This document shows, in pieces, positions 8,877-17,361 of a DNA stretch of 64,000 nt. Under the pieces are notes generated by a model. The model searched no databases and was not told the origin of the DNA. It was given only the letters and a program-made list of their open reading frames with translations. Positions within the stretch are counted from its first letter, which is position 1. Each line of letters starts with the position of its first letter. Both the position numbers and the translations under genes were made by a program. Where the stretch lies: positions 496,001 through 560,000 of the forward strand of contig JANQJU010000029.1 of assembly GCA_028281495.1 (NCBI GenBank), written 5' to 3'. Origin of the DNA: SAR324 cluster bacterium. GTDB lineage: Bacteria > SAR324 > NAC60-12.

Positions 8877-9630
8877 GATCTTCAGTGAATTGAAAAGGGG
8901 AGAAACTATGGGATAAATTGGCGATGTCTTCTTTAAGTGAGGATTCAAGAACCAAAAGCTCCTGAATGAACTGACCTGAGTTCGCCAAATCGACTGTTTG
9001 GGTAACAAAATCCGTCGAAGAATGTAAGTTGGAATACTGATCTTTGAGAAGATTTGCCAAATCCATTTCAGGATTTTGTTCAGCAACTTCTAGGAGGCGT
9101 GCTGCGCTTGTCAGCTCATCGAAGATGCGTTTAAATGTCAACTCAATTTGCTCCAGTTCGCCGACAGTGAATGGAGGATCTAATTTCTTATTTTGGCGGT
9201 CCAATGCATAATCGAATAAATCCAACCGAATGTTGTATTGACGAATTGCTCGAATCAAAGTGTGGTAGAATCTATTAATTTCCTGAAAATGGTTTGATCG
9301 AAGGAGGTTCTTGTGTGTTCTCACCTTTTTCCAGAATTTCCGTTGTTTTCGATGAGCTTTGAGTTCGTTCAATTGACCTTCGATTTCGCAAAGTTCGTGC
9401 CATTTAGGCAATCGCACCCGATACCATCGCCAAATAAAAATGGGAACAATCATCCAGCCAAATAGCATGGTGAAAAACAGAGGCCAAAAGCGCATCTTTC
9501 GATAGTCCTCGACAATCCCAGACCGCATCTCTTCCACAAGATCTATTTGTTTATCTTCTAATATTTCCACATCTTTTTCTGGAATTTTACAGATGCTTGC
9601 CGAGCGTTCCAATGAAACGGAGTTCTCCAT
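8848..9630 (-). CDS. Membrane-anchored helical protein of unknown function
   Basis: I do not recognise this 260-residue protein. After an acidic, helical N-terminus there is a hydrophobic segment at about residues 47-68 (FWPLFFTMLFGWMIVPIFIW) and then a long charged, probably coiled-coil or helical-bundle region to the end. It has no signal peptide and no enzyme motif. It is the middle gene of a three-gene minus-strand unit: 10 bp after the exported beta-propeller-like gene and overlapping the SpoA-domain gene by 29 bp. The overlap implies translational coupling with the SpoA protein and possibly a physical complex, with this protein as the membrane anchor. That role is inference from context only. 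Confidence 0.7.
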   Translation of the reverse strand: MENSVSLERSASICKIPEKDVEILEDKQIDLVEEMRSGIVEDYRKMRFWPLFFTMLFGWMIVPIFIWRWYRVRLPKWHELCEIEGQLNELKAHRKQRKFWKKVRTHKNLLRSNHFQEINRFYHTLIRAIRQYNIRLDLFDYALDRQNKKLDPPFTVGELEQIELTFKRIFDELTSAARLLEVAEQNPEMDLANLLKDQYSNLHSSTDFVTQTVDLANSGQFIQELLVLESSLKEDIANLSHSFSPFQFTEDHEHNKTHST

Positions 9631-9640
9631 AGTTCCTTTT

Positions 9641-10723
9641 CTAACGAGCTCCTTCAGATGGTTTTGAGGCCATCAATAAGGCTGATGTTGGGAATTTTCC
9701 CGGTAATCCTTGCTCACTCATTGAATCATGCTTAGGGGTAAAAAGGGGGTGGGGTACTCCATGGGCAAAACACATTTCTGTGGGATCGACATATAGAGTT
9801 TGATCCCCAAATAGAAGCGGTAATTTCGCTTGTCGCTCAGATATCTTTAATGGATTCCAGGTTACTTGAAGAACTTCTTTTTCCGAACGAACCATCAAAA
9901 ACTTCGGATCGTCTGAGGCATCTAGAGCAAGAGGAAGCACTGGCAAAGATAGTTCTCGAATGGCAGTTCCTTCTCCAATTGCCAGAACAGCCAAGCGTGA
10001 TGAATGCTCATTGGCAATGGCGACCCATCGATCATCAGCAGAAAAAGCTGCAAAGCGTGGGATCTCTTTTTGAGCGAATGAATGGATCAATTTTTGAGTG
10101 GGTACGTCATAGATTAAAACCGAATTTGACCTACTTGAAGTCAGGACAACCAAGCGATCTTGCGTTCGATTAAGCACAAAATTGTGGATCGGCTCACCAA
10201 CATGAATCGTAGCTAAAGACTGATTGGAAGTCCCCACGATTCTGATATTTTGTTTCTGTTCATCTAGTTTAAGAAATACCTCCAAGGAGCCGTCTTCAGT
10301 AGGGGGGGTGCCAAAACCGATTCGATACTGTATCGCTATGTTTACTCGAGTTGCATGAGGATTGAACCACATTAAACAAAAGGTTTGTTCACTATCGGGA
10401 TAAAAGACCTTTTCTTGGAAGGCTATTTTAGGGTGATGCACTGGAGTCACTGTTTGGGTTCCTTGATGATAGTGAATATTAAACGCCAACTTTTGTGAGG
10501 AGTGGAATTGATAATTCATTAATTGACCAGGTTTCAGGTCTTTACAAATCTCGTGATAATCCTGATTGGCTAGCTCGACCTGAATCTGTTCCTCAGTTTT
10601 CTGTAGAAGAAGAAGCGATGTTTTAGAGAGAGCCGAAGCCGGCATCGCCCCATAAACTACTCCGAGCACAATCATGAATCCAACAATTCGACTTGTTATA
10701 ATTCCGTTGATTCCTCGAAACAT
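9641..10723 (-). CDS. Exported protein with beta-propeller-like repeats
   Basis: A secreted or membrane-tethered protein of unknown function. The chosen ATG at 10723 has an AAAGGA ribosome site; an earlier in-frame ATG at 10786 has none and would add 21 polar residues before the signal peptide. The signal sequence is clear (GFMIVLGVVYGAMPASALS). The middle and C-terminal parts have WD40/YncE-like strand patterns, for example DRLVVLTSSRSNSVLIYD and ADDRWVAIANEHSSRLAVL. It is the first gene of the unit that also encodes the helical membrane protein and the SpoA domain. The propeller assignment rests on repeat pattern only and may be a partial propeller. Confidence 0.65.
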   Translation of the reverse strand: MFRGINGIITSRIVGFMIVLGVVYGAMPASALSKTSLLLLQKTEEQIQVELANQDYHEICKDLKPGQLMNYQFHSSQKLAFNIHYHQGTQTVTPVHHPKIAFQEKVFYPDSEQTFCLMWFNPHATRVNIAIQYRIGFGTPPTEDGSLEVFLKLDEQKQNIRIVGTSNQSLATIHVGEPIHNFVLNRTQDRLVVLTSSRSNSVLIYDVPTQKLIHSFAQKEIPRFAAFSADDRWVAIANEHSSRLAVLAIGEGTAIRELSLPVLPLALDASDDPKFLMVRSEKEVLQVTWNPLKISERQAKLPLLFGDQTLYVDPTEMCFAHGVPHPLFTPKHDSMSEQGLPGKFPTSALLMASKPSEGAR

Positions 10724-10891
10724 CCCGATTTTCCTTTCCCGAGTCTTAATCGATGAGGGGTATTTCCTCGTATCACGAAGCGTCATTTTTTTGACATATG
10801 ATATTGAAATTGCACTAAATTTTGAAGCAATTGGGATTCAAAATTTAGAGATTGAAGTGTGTTGAATCTGAGATTGAACCATTGAACTGGC

Positions 10892-10921
10892 AAAGCCTTC
10901 ATCGAAAGAGATGAAGGCTTT
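10892..10921 (+). terminator. Intrinsic terminator-like hairpin
   Basis: A 12-bp perfect stem (AAAGCCTTCATC / GATGAAGGCTTT) with a six-base loop is followed on the plus strand by a T run (TTTTTT in total). On the minus strand the run after the stem is only three U. Both neighbouring genes are on the minus strand, so either it acts as a weak terminator after the copper chaperone gene or it blocks antisense transcription. Confidence 0.6.
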
Positions 10922-10939
10922 TTTAGTTTCGAACCTATA

Positions 10940-11500
10940 TCAGTTCATCTGATGGTCACCATGATCTTTCATTTTGTGCCCATCTTTTTTCATCTGCATC
11001 GGACCATTTTCCTTTTTTGGGTGATCGTGTGCCATGTGTTTGTGGCCACTCATACCTCCTTTTTTGACAGGCGCCATGATTTTCTGTTCACCTGCATTTT
11101 GAAATGTCAGCATGAGTTCCACTTCCTCCCCAGCTTTCGGAACCCGTTTTAAATCAATCAGCATGATATGGAAACCACCCGGCTTAAGTGTGGTAGATCC
11201 ATGTGCATCAACCTCAATATGAGCGACGGGTTCCATTGCCATCGCCTCTCCTTTTTTTACAACATTGTGCAATTCAACCACATTGGCAATCGGCGATTTT
11301 ACGGAAATCAAACGATCTGCTTTCATAGCATGGTTCTCTAAAACCAAATAGGCAGCTGAATTGCTTGAATTGGGTGGAACGGCCCGAACCCAGGCATCTT
11401 TCACCTTAATACTTTCGTGGGCTAAATGTGCCCATAATGACATGGGTAAAAACCCCACCAATGCCAAAACACTTAAGCAACGATAAGTCCATTTTAACAT
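10940..11500 (-). CDS. Periplasmic copper chaperone PCu(A)C
   Basis: PCu(A)C proteins carry Cu(I) in the periplasm and help load the CuA centre of cytochrome c oxidase. The diagnostic H-X10-M-X21-H-X-M motif is complete: His78, Met89, His111 and Met113. The signal peptide covers about residues 1-24. The C-terminal tail (from about 150) is rich in His and Met and probably binds extra copper. The start at 11500 is chosen because AGGAGAG lies just upstream; an ATG ten codons earlier lacks a ribosome site. The His-rich protein encoded next upstream supports a metal-handling role. No oxidase gene is in the window. Confidence 0.92.
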   Translation of the reverse strand: MLKWTYRCLSVLALVGFLPMSLWAHLAHESIKVKDAWVRAVPPNSSNSAAYLVLENHAMKADRLISVKSPIANVVELHNVVKKGEAMAMEPVAHIEVDAHGSTTLKPGGFHIMLIDLKRVPKAGEEVELMLTFQNAGEQKIMAPVKKGGMSGHKHMAHDHPKKENGPMQMKKDGHKMKDHGDHQMN

Positions 11501-11564
11501 ATATACTCTCCTATCAATTTTAATTTTCACGATTACTTATAGGAACTAGAAAGGTCTCCAAGCT

Positions 11565-12026
11565 TCAGTGAGGTGGACCGCGAGGCGTCACAAAATAACG
11601 TAAAAATCTAATCTTGTAGGAATCGATCATCAACGGAAAAAGACTGAAGCTCCCACCTAAAAAATGTGGCGAAATATAACTTTTTCCTTGATCCCAGTGC
11701 CGATTGCCCTTCCATAAATTCAAGGCGAGACACTCTTGTTCATCGACGAATCGCTGGTGAGAGTCCTGTTTTTCGGTGGCGGTGTTGCCATTGCTGTGAT
11801 GATGGTGATGCGACAACAATTCGTCGTGGCTCAACGTGTGAGCTTCTTGTGATCCATGCCCTTTTGTAACAGGCAGCGGCAATTCAAATGTATCGTGATT
11901 GTGGAAAGACTCACCTATATGATGAACCCAGTGTGGTGGTACCCAAGCAGACCAGAAACTTACGATGAAGGTTAAGACAGCGGCACAAATTCTATGTGAT
12001 TTTGGACGTGAAGAATAGAAACTCAT
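11565..12026 (-). CDS. His-rich exported small protein, possibly metal-related
   Basis: A 153-residue protein with an N-terminal hydrophobic segment (about residues 14-32) that looks like an uncleaved anchor or signal. A His cluster (LSHHHHHSNGN) and more scattered His lie in the middle, and the C-terminus ends in RYFVTPRGPPH. Small proteins with a His stretch and a terminal Arg-Gly-Pro-Pro motif are often found beside copper or heavy-metal genes, but I cannot name a family with certainty. It overlaps the phosphatase gene by 4 bp (ATGA) and precedes the PCu(A)C gene by 64 bp. This places metal handling and signalling in one transcript. Confidence 0.6.
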   Translation of the reverse strand: MSFYSSRPKSHRICAAVLTFIVSFWSAWVPPHWVHHIGESFHNHDTFELPLPVTKGHGSQEAHTLSHDELLSHHHHHSNGNTATEKQDSHQRFVDEQECLALNLWKGNRHWDQGKSYISPHFLGGSFSLFPLMIDSYKIRFLRYFVTPRGPPH

Positions 12027-13405
12027 GGAAGAATTTCCAGTCCAATCAAAGTGATATCATCCTCAAAACCGACATAGTTAGTATGCTGATTTCCAAATTC
12101 ACATAAAGATTCTAGGAGTTCTCGCAAAGGGAGAGCCTGGTGGTCACGGAGGTATTGACAAAGGCCTTCTTGAGACAAAATCTGTCCTTGGGGGTTTTGA
12201 AGTTCCGTAATGCCATCGGTATAAAACAAAATTGTATCTCCGGGCTGGCATTGAAAAGAGGCTTCTTCAAAATGTGCCATTCCATTTGGTAGAATTCCTA
12301 TCACCAGACCCGGTGTTTTCAGGCGAAAAATCTCCGCTGTTTTTTTACGAAACACTAATAATGGCGGATGCCCAGCACTTGTGTAAGTGAGGGTCTTTAA
12401 GTTGGAGTCATAGACTGCGTAAAACATGGAAGCAAATTTTCCTTCTGGCAATCGGCCTTTCAATGCACCATTCGTGCTTCGAATTGCTTCCAAAGGAGAA
12501 GGGCCTTTCTTCAAGCTATTGAAGAACATTCCAGAAACCAAGAATGCTACTAATGCGGCTGGGACCCCATGGCCTGTTACATCGGCAACAATAAATCCAA
12601 ATTGATGGTCGTCAATTGAAAACACGTTAAAAAAATCTCCACCAATTTGTTCGACCGGTATATATCGATTTGCCATATAGGCACCTGGAATTTTTGGGAG
12701 GGTTTTTGGCAACAAGCTTTCCTGAGTTTCACGAGCTTGCGACAATTGTTCATGAATTTGTGACTGTTGTCGTTTGATCGTCTGATAGGATGCTTGCAGT
12801 GCTTCCTCTGCAATCTTTCGCATCTCAATTTCGTTTGTCAATTCTTGATTAATCGCACTCAATTGCTTGTTACTCGATGCTAATTGTTCGGTGCGCTGCT
12901 CTATTTTCTTTTCGAGATCCGCATTAAGCGTTTTGAGATCTTGAACTAGTTTCTTATTTTGTTTTTCCAGATCATATGTTTCCAAAGCTCGCTGAACACT
13001 CAATAAGAGGTCGTTGGGTTCAAAAGGTTTGAGGATGAACTTATAAACCTGCCCTTTATTAATTGCATCGATGATTGAATCGACATCAGTGAAACCCGTA
13101 AGGATCATTCGGATCGTATTTGGAATTAAGGGCAACGTTTTTTCTAAGAATTCTACACCAGTCAATTCGGGCATCCGTTGGTCGGATATAATGAGTTCAA
13201 TATGTTCTGGAGAGGGATAGTCTTTGACCAGTTCCAAAGCATCTCTACCATTGGTTGCTGTCAGAACGTGATAATGGGCAGCTAGCAGTCGGGACAATGC
13301 TTGGAGATTCAAAGCTTCATCATCCACAATCAATATGGTTTTCTTCTTTTCAGAAGAGGAGGAGGGAACCAAGGATTTGAGTTTGCTTTTCTTGAAAAAT
13401 CCCAT
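12023..13405 (-). CDS. Response regulator with PP2C-type (SpoIIE/RsbU) phosphatase output
   Basis: A cytosolic two-domain signalling protein. The receiver spans about residues 22-140, with the acidic pocket in LIVDDE, phospho-acceptor Asp75 in IISDQRMPE and a conserved Lys in LKPFEPND. A long coiled coil (about 145-225) leads to a SpoIIE/PP2C Ser/Thr phosphatase domain (about 245-457). Its metal-binding motifs are visible: GGDFFNVFSID, FIVADVTGHGVPAAL and DTILFYTDGITE. Such proteins often dephosphorylate anti-sigma-factor antagonists in partner-switching pathways, but no STAS or HPK-type anti-sigma gene is nearby. It follows the ankyrin-kinase gene by 6 bp, so that kinase is its probable phosphodonor. 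Confidence 0.9.
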   Translation of the reverse strand: MGFFKKSKLKSLVPSSSSEKKKTILIVDDEALNLQALSRLLAAHYHVLTATNGRDALELVKDYPSPEHIELIISDQRMPELTGVEFLEKTLPLIPNTIRMILTGFTDVDSIIDAINKGQVYKFILKPFEPNDLLLSVQRALETYDLEKQNKKLVQDLKTLNADLEKKIEQRTEQLASSNKQLSAINQELTNEIEMRKIAEEALQASYQTIKRQQSQIHEQLSQARETQESLLPKTLPKIPGAYMANRYIPVEQIGGDFFNVFSIDDHQFGFIVADVTGHGVPAALVAFLVSGMFFNSLKKGPSPLEAIRSTNGALKGRLPEGKFASMFYAVYDSNLKTLTYTSAGHPPLLVFRKKTAEIFRLKTPGLVIGILPNGMAHFEEASFQCQPGDTILFYTDGITELQNPQGQILSQEGLCQYLRDHQALPLRELLESLCEFGNQHTNYVGFEDDITLIGLEILP

Positions 13406-13411
13406 TTGGCC

Positions 13412-15151
13412 TTACTCGGTTTCAGGGGTGTCGGTAAGCTCTAAAGGAAGTCTTATGGTGAACTTTGTACCTTGACCTTCTTCTGATTCTACGTGGATAG
13501 TGCCTTGGTGTTCTTGGATGATTCCAAAAGAGATGGATAAGCCCAAGCCGGTCCCTTGCCCTACCTCTTTAGTGGTAAAGAAGGGTTCAAAGATTTTTTG
13601 CTGTACCGTTTTAGGCATTCCAGACCCGGTGTCTTTGAAAACGACAACGAGGTGTTCTTCTTCTTGAAAAACAAGAATCGTCAATTTATTGGGACAGCCT
13701 GGCTCCTTCTTTTGTCGTTCACAAATTGCCTGAGATGCATTGACCAACATATTCATGAAAACTTGATTGAGCTGAGCTGGCCGACATTCCAATTTAGGAT
13801 CTGCTTGGAAATCACATTCAAATTGAACTTCTTGCTGATAACTAGACCGAACAAGATTCAGAGTCGATTTCAAACCTTCCAGCACGCTAGCGAATTTTAA
13901 CTCTGCTTCGTCTAGACGTGAAAAGGTGCGTAAATCTTTCACAATCGTTTTGATCCGTTCTGCACCATCTACAATTGCATCTTTTTCTTGAAACAGATTT
14001 TTGAACTTTTCTTCGAATGCTCGAAATAACTCATCATCTGCATCTTCGTCAGCCAAATCAAAAATAAACGATTCGAGTCTTTTTAGATCTTCCGAAAGGT
14101 TGTTGGCTTCAACATAGACAAAGTTGATAGGATTGTTGATTTCATGGGCCACACCTGCCACCAAAGTTCCCATGCTGGACATTTTTTCAGATTGCACAAG
14201 TTTAGCTTGAGCATCTTTGAGCAATGAATGTTTCTGTTCTAACTCTTGATGGGACATTTCCAATTTTGCTGAGTATTCCTTCAGCTTTGCTTCCACTTCT
14301 TTTCTAGCATTGATTTCCTCTTGAAGGTGTTGGTTAGCCGATTGCAATTCTTCGGTACGTAGCTCGACTTTATGCTCTAAATCTTCACTGAATCGCTCCA
14401 ATTCTTCTAAGAGATGGTGTCGTTCTGAAGCATGAAATATCGTGCGTTGCAATAAGTTGATCGTTACCTGCTGCTTCACTAGATAGTCTTGCGCTCCCTG
14501 TTGTAAGCTTTGTTTAACCAATTCATGATCATCGGTGCTTGTGAGCACAATAATCGGAATTTTCCTGGTGTGAATCAGGACTCTTTCCACCGTTTGCATT
14601 CCGGCACTATCGGGCAAATTTAGATCTAACAGTAGGGCACTGTAATTCCCATCATCCAATTGTTTCAGTCCTTCAGCTAGCGACCCTGCAACTGTAATAG
14701 TCAATGATGAATCTTTGGCCATGTTTAGAACAGTATTGGCATAAAACGGGCTATCCTCAATCATGAGAATGGGTGTGGCATTGGGTTGCTTCAAAAAATT
14801 AATAATCTCTTGATGTTTTCCATGCTCTGCCCACATCAAAGGAGTACGGCCAAAAGCCTTATCTTGAGCCTGAGGGTCTGCATCGAATCGAAGCAGTTGT
14901 TTCACAATCCCACTATGTCCTTGCCGTGCGGCCAGAAGCAGTGCCGTCCATCCGTCGTTTCCGGTGATATTGGTATTCGCTCCGCGCTCCAATAAAACGT
15001 CCACAATTCCGTCTTTACCGAAATGGGATGCCATCATCAAAGCAGTCAAACCCATTCGGTTTTTTGCATCAATTTCGGAACCGTTTTGGAGGCAAACCGC
15101 CAGATACTCAGGGTCGTTGTCGAGAACTGCCTGAAACAGATCTTGTTCCAT
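13412..15151 (-). CDS. Ankyrin-receiver-histidine kinase fusion
   Basis: An unusual mosaic sensor kinase of 579 residues. Residues 1-125 form about four ankyrin repeats (for example GLTALMMASHFGKDGIVDVL and GWTALLLAARQGHSGIVKQL). Residues 127-240 are a receiver domain with phospho-acceptor Asp176 (LLLDLNLP). A coiled coil covers about 243-325. The HisKA region carries His336 in GVAHEINNP, and the C-terminal HATPase has an N-box (NMLVNASQAI), DTGSGMP and GTGLGLS. No membrane segment is seen, so it senses an intracellular partner, probably through the ankyrins. It is the first gene of the unit that continues into the PP2C regulator. No clear ribosome site precedes the ATG. Confidence 0.92.
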   Translation of the reverse strand: MEQDLFQAVLDNDPEYLAVCLQNGSEIDAKNRMGLTALMMASHFGKDGIVDVLLERGANTNITGNDGWTALLLAARQGHSGIVKQLLRFDADPQAQDKAFGRTPLMWAEHGKHQEIINFLKQPNATPILMIEDSPFYANTVLNMAKDSSLTITVAGSLAEGLKQLDDGNYSALLLDLNLPDSAGMQTVERVLIHTRKIPIIVLTSTDDHELVKQSLQQGAQDYLVKQQVTINLLQRTIFHASERHHLLEELERFSEDLEHKVELRTEELQSANQHLQEEINARKEVEAKLKEYSAKLEMSHQELEQKHSLLKDAQAKLVQSEKMSSMGTLVAGVAHEINNPINFVYVEANNLSEDLKRLESFIFDLADEDADDELFRAFEEKFKNLFQEKDAIVDGAERIKTIVKDLRTFSRLDEAELKFASVLEGLKSTLNLVRSSYQQEVQFECDFQADPKLECRPAQLNQVFMNMLVNASQAICERQKKEPGCPNKLTILVFQEEEHLVVVFKDTGSGMPKTVQQKIFEPFFTTKEVGQGTGLGLSISFGIIQEHQGTIHVESEEGQGTKFTIRLPLELTDTPETE

Positions 15152-15176
15152 ACGCTATTTAATCGAAAAAATTCGG

Positions 15177-17330
15177 TCACGTAGTCAGATTGTATTTACT
15201 CAAAGGCAGCGACCGAATTCGTTTTCCCGTCGCAGCATAAATCGCATTTGTAACGGCAGGTGCAATGGGTGGGACACCTGGTTCTCCCACACCGGTTGGC
15301 GGTTCGGTACTGGGAACAATGTGGACTTCAATGGGGGGAACATCCGCCATACGGAGCATTTGGTAATCGTGAAAATTGCTTTGTTGAACTCGTCCCTGCT
15401 TAATCGTGATTTCGCCAAGAAAGGCTGCGACCAATCCGAAAACAATACCGCTTTCCATTTGTGCTTTTACAATATCGGGATTCACAACCACACCACAATC
15501 TACAGCACAAACCACTTTATGAATCTTCAATTTCCCTTGAGAATCTACAGAAATCTCAGCGACTTCAGCGACATAGCTTTCAAAAGATTTATGAAGTGCA
15601 ATCCCCTGAAACCTTCCTGCTGGAACGGATCCCCAATTTGCTTTTTCAGCGACCAGATCTAAAACTCCACGATGTCGAGGCTGATTAAGGAGAAGCTTTC
15701 GGCGATATTGATAAGGGTCTTGTTTGGCTGCATGGGCTGCTTCGTCGATAGCACTTTCTACAAAAAAACCGTTGAGCGAATGCCCTACCGATCGCCAAAA
15801 ACCGACAGGGATAGGCAAATCGGGAATGACGTGATCCACTTCCTTGTCATCAATGCCATAAGGCACGTCGCCAGCCCCTTCGATAGCAAGCGGATCACCG
15901 ACGATACTAGTTAGTGGTAGCCAGCCAATCCAACCCGGAGCAGCCTCCGGGAAAACACGTTTGAGGATTGATTGCGAAACATTTTGGTTGTACCAAAATT
16001 CAGGGATACCATTTGTATTGAGGCCAATCTGAAATCGACTCACTGCGGCGGGACGATAATAGTCATGTTGGATATCTTCCTCTCGAGACCAAACGACTTT
16101 CACCGGCTTCTGTATCGCTTTCGAGATGGTGACGGCATGTCGCACAAAGTCGGTTTCAAGACGACGGCCGAACCCTCCTCCAAGAAAGGTAGTATGGAGT
16201 TTGATCCGGTCCGCAGACAAACCTGTAATATCAGCAGCGACTTTGGCCGCCAGCGTTTGCGTTTGAGTCGGGACCCAAATTTCACAGAGGTTTGCTTTGA
16301 CATCAGCCGTGCAGTTCATTGGTTCCATCGTAGCATGGGCCAGATAAGGAAGTTCATATTCCAAATCCAGAGTTTTAGCGGCTTCTGGTAGAGATGGTTT
16401 ATCCTCATCCAGCATTCCGCGAAATTGTTTTGAAATCTGTTCGCTACTGAGATCTGCATACTCGCCTTCGTCAAACTGAGGTACCAGAGCAGCCAAACCT
16501 TGCTTCGCATTCCAATAGCTGTCAGCAACAACCGCGATACCATTAGGAATCGTGACAACTTCGGATACTCCTTGAACTGCTTTGGCGGCCTTTTCATCCA
16601 TACTCAATAGCTTGCCCCCAAATACGGGAGACTGCGCAACGGTGGCATACACCATTCCAGGCAGCTTAATATCAATGCCGAAAGTGGCCTGACCAGTGAC
16701 CTTTCCTGAAGTATCCAGACGTCTAGCTGACTTCCCGATGATTCGAAACTGATCTGGAGATTTCAATTGAGGACTACTAGAGGGACTCAATTGAGAGGCC
16801 GCTTGTGCCAAAGCTCCATAGCCCAATGTTTTGCCGCTTGAATGAATCACCATTCCGTTTTCTGTACGACATTCGCTTTCTGAAACCTTCCATTGTTGGG
16901 CTGCCGCGCTGACAAGCATCTCCCTAGCCGCAGCGCCCACCTCTCTTAAAGGTTCCCACCATACTCGAACACTCGAACTGCCTCCGGTCGCCTGCATAAA
17001 ATATTCGGGATGTTCGTAATCAGAACCTAAAGGCGCAAAATCCACCTTGATATTCTGCCAATCAGCATCCAGTTCTTCTGCAACAATCATGGTCAAAGCC
17101 GTATAAACTCCCTGCCCCATCTCCGAGCTAGGTACCATGACTGCAATTTGCCCTGATTTATCAATATGCAACCAAGCCGTGATTTCAGAACTCGAATTTT
17201 CGTTCAAGGACTCATTGGCCTGTGCAGTAAGAACCTGATGAGAACTTGTGCAGCCCAAAATCAGTCCACTGCCTGCAAGTGCTGATATTTTGAGGAATCC
17301 TCTTCGGTTGAGATCTGTGGTTTCCGTCAT
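15177..17330 (-). CDS. IorB-like molybdopterin-binding dehydrogenase subunit, Tat-exported
   Basis: The large molybdenum subunit of an isoquinoline 1-oxidoreductase/aldehyde dehydrogenase-type enzyme of the xanthine oxidase family. The Tat signal is explicit (NRRGFLKISALAGSG) and is followed by a lipobox-like ILGC, so it may be a Tat-exported lipoprotein. Two molybdopterin-binding halves are visible, with FLGGGFGRR in the first and the catalytic glutamate in GVGEPGVPP near the C-terminus. At 717 residues it matches IorB proteins. A strong AGGAGGGACA ribosome site precedes the ATG. The small [2Fe-2S] partner (IorA) is not beside it or anywhere in the window. Its substrate cannot be told from sequence. 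Confidence 0.88.
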   Translation of the reverse strand: MTETTDLNRRGFLKISALAGSGLILGCTSSHQVLTAQANESLNENSSSEITAWLHIDKSGQIAVMVPSSEMGQGVYTALTMIVAEELDADWQNIKVDFAPLGSDYEHPEYFMQATGGSSSVRVWWEPLREVGAAAREMLVSAAAQQWKVSESECRTENGMVIHSSGKTLGYGALAQAASQLSPSSSPQLKSPDQFRIIGKSARRLDTSGKVTGQATFGIDIKLPGMVYATVAQSPVFGGKLLSMDEKAAKAVQGVSEVVTIPNGIAVVADSYWNAKQGLAALVPQFDEGEYADLSSEQISKQFRGMLDEDKPSLPEAAKTLDLEYELPYLAHATMEPMNCTADVKANLCEIWVPTQTQTLAAKVAADITGLSADRIKLHTTFLGGGFGRRLETDFVRHAVTISKAIQKPVKVVWSREEDIQHDYYRPAAVSRFQIGLNTNGIPEFWYNQNVSQSILKRVFPEAAPGWIGWLPLTSIVGDPLAIEGAGDVPYGIDDKEVDHVIPDLPIPVGFWRSVGHSLNGFFVESAIDEAAHAAKQDPYQYRRKLLLNQPRHRGVLDLVAEKANWGSVPAGRFQGIALHKSFESYVAEVAEISVDSQGKLKIHKVVCAVDCGVVVNPDIVKAQMESGIVFGLVAAFLGEITIKQGRVQQSNFHDYQMLRMADVPPIEVHIVPSTEPPTGVGEPGVPPIAPAVTNAIYAATGKRIRSLPLSKYNLTT

Positions 17331-17361
17331 TGTCCCTCCTACTGGTTTAGGTATCTGTTTC

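Noticed and set aside
8877..9086. N-terminal extension of the SpoA gene upstream of 8876
   Set aside because: It would overlap the 8848-9630 gene by about 240 bp, and its sequence looks like a frame shadow; the SpoA domain begins right after the ATG at 8876.
10674..10865. Plus-strand 63-codon frame in front of the 10892 terminator
   Set aside because: Antisense to the start of the 10723 gene, no ribosome site, no recognisable features.
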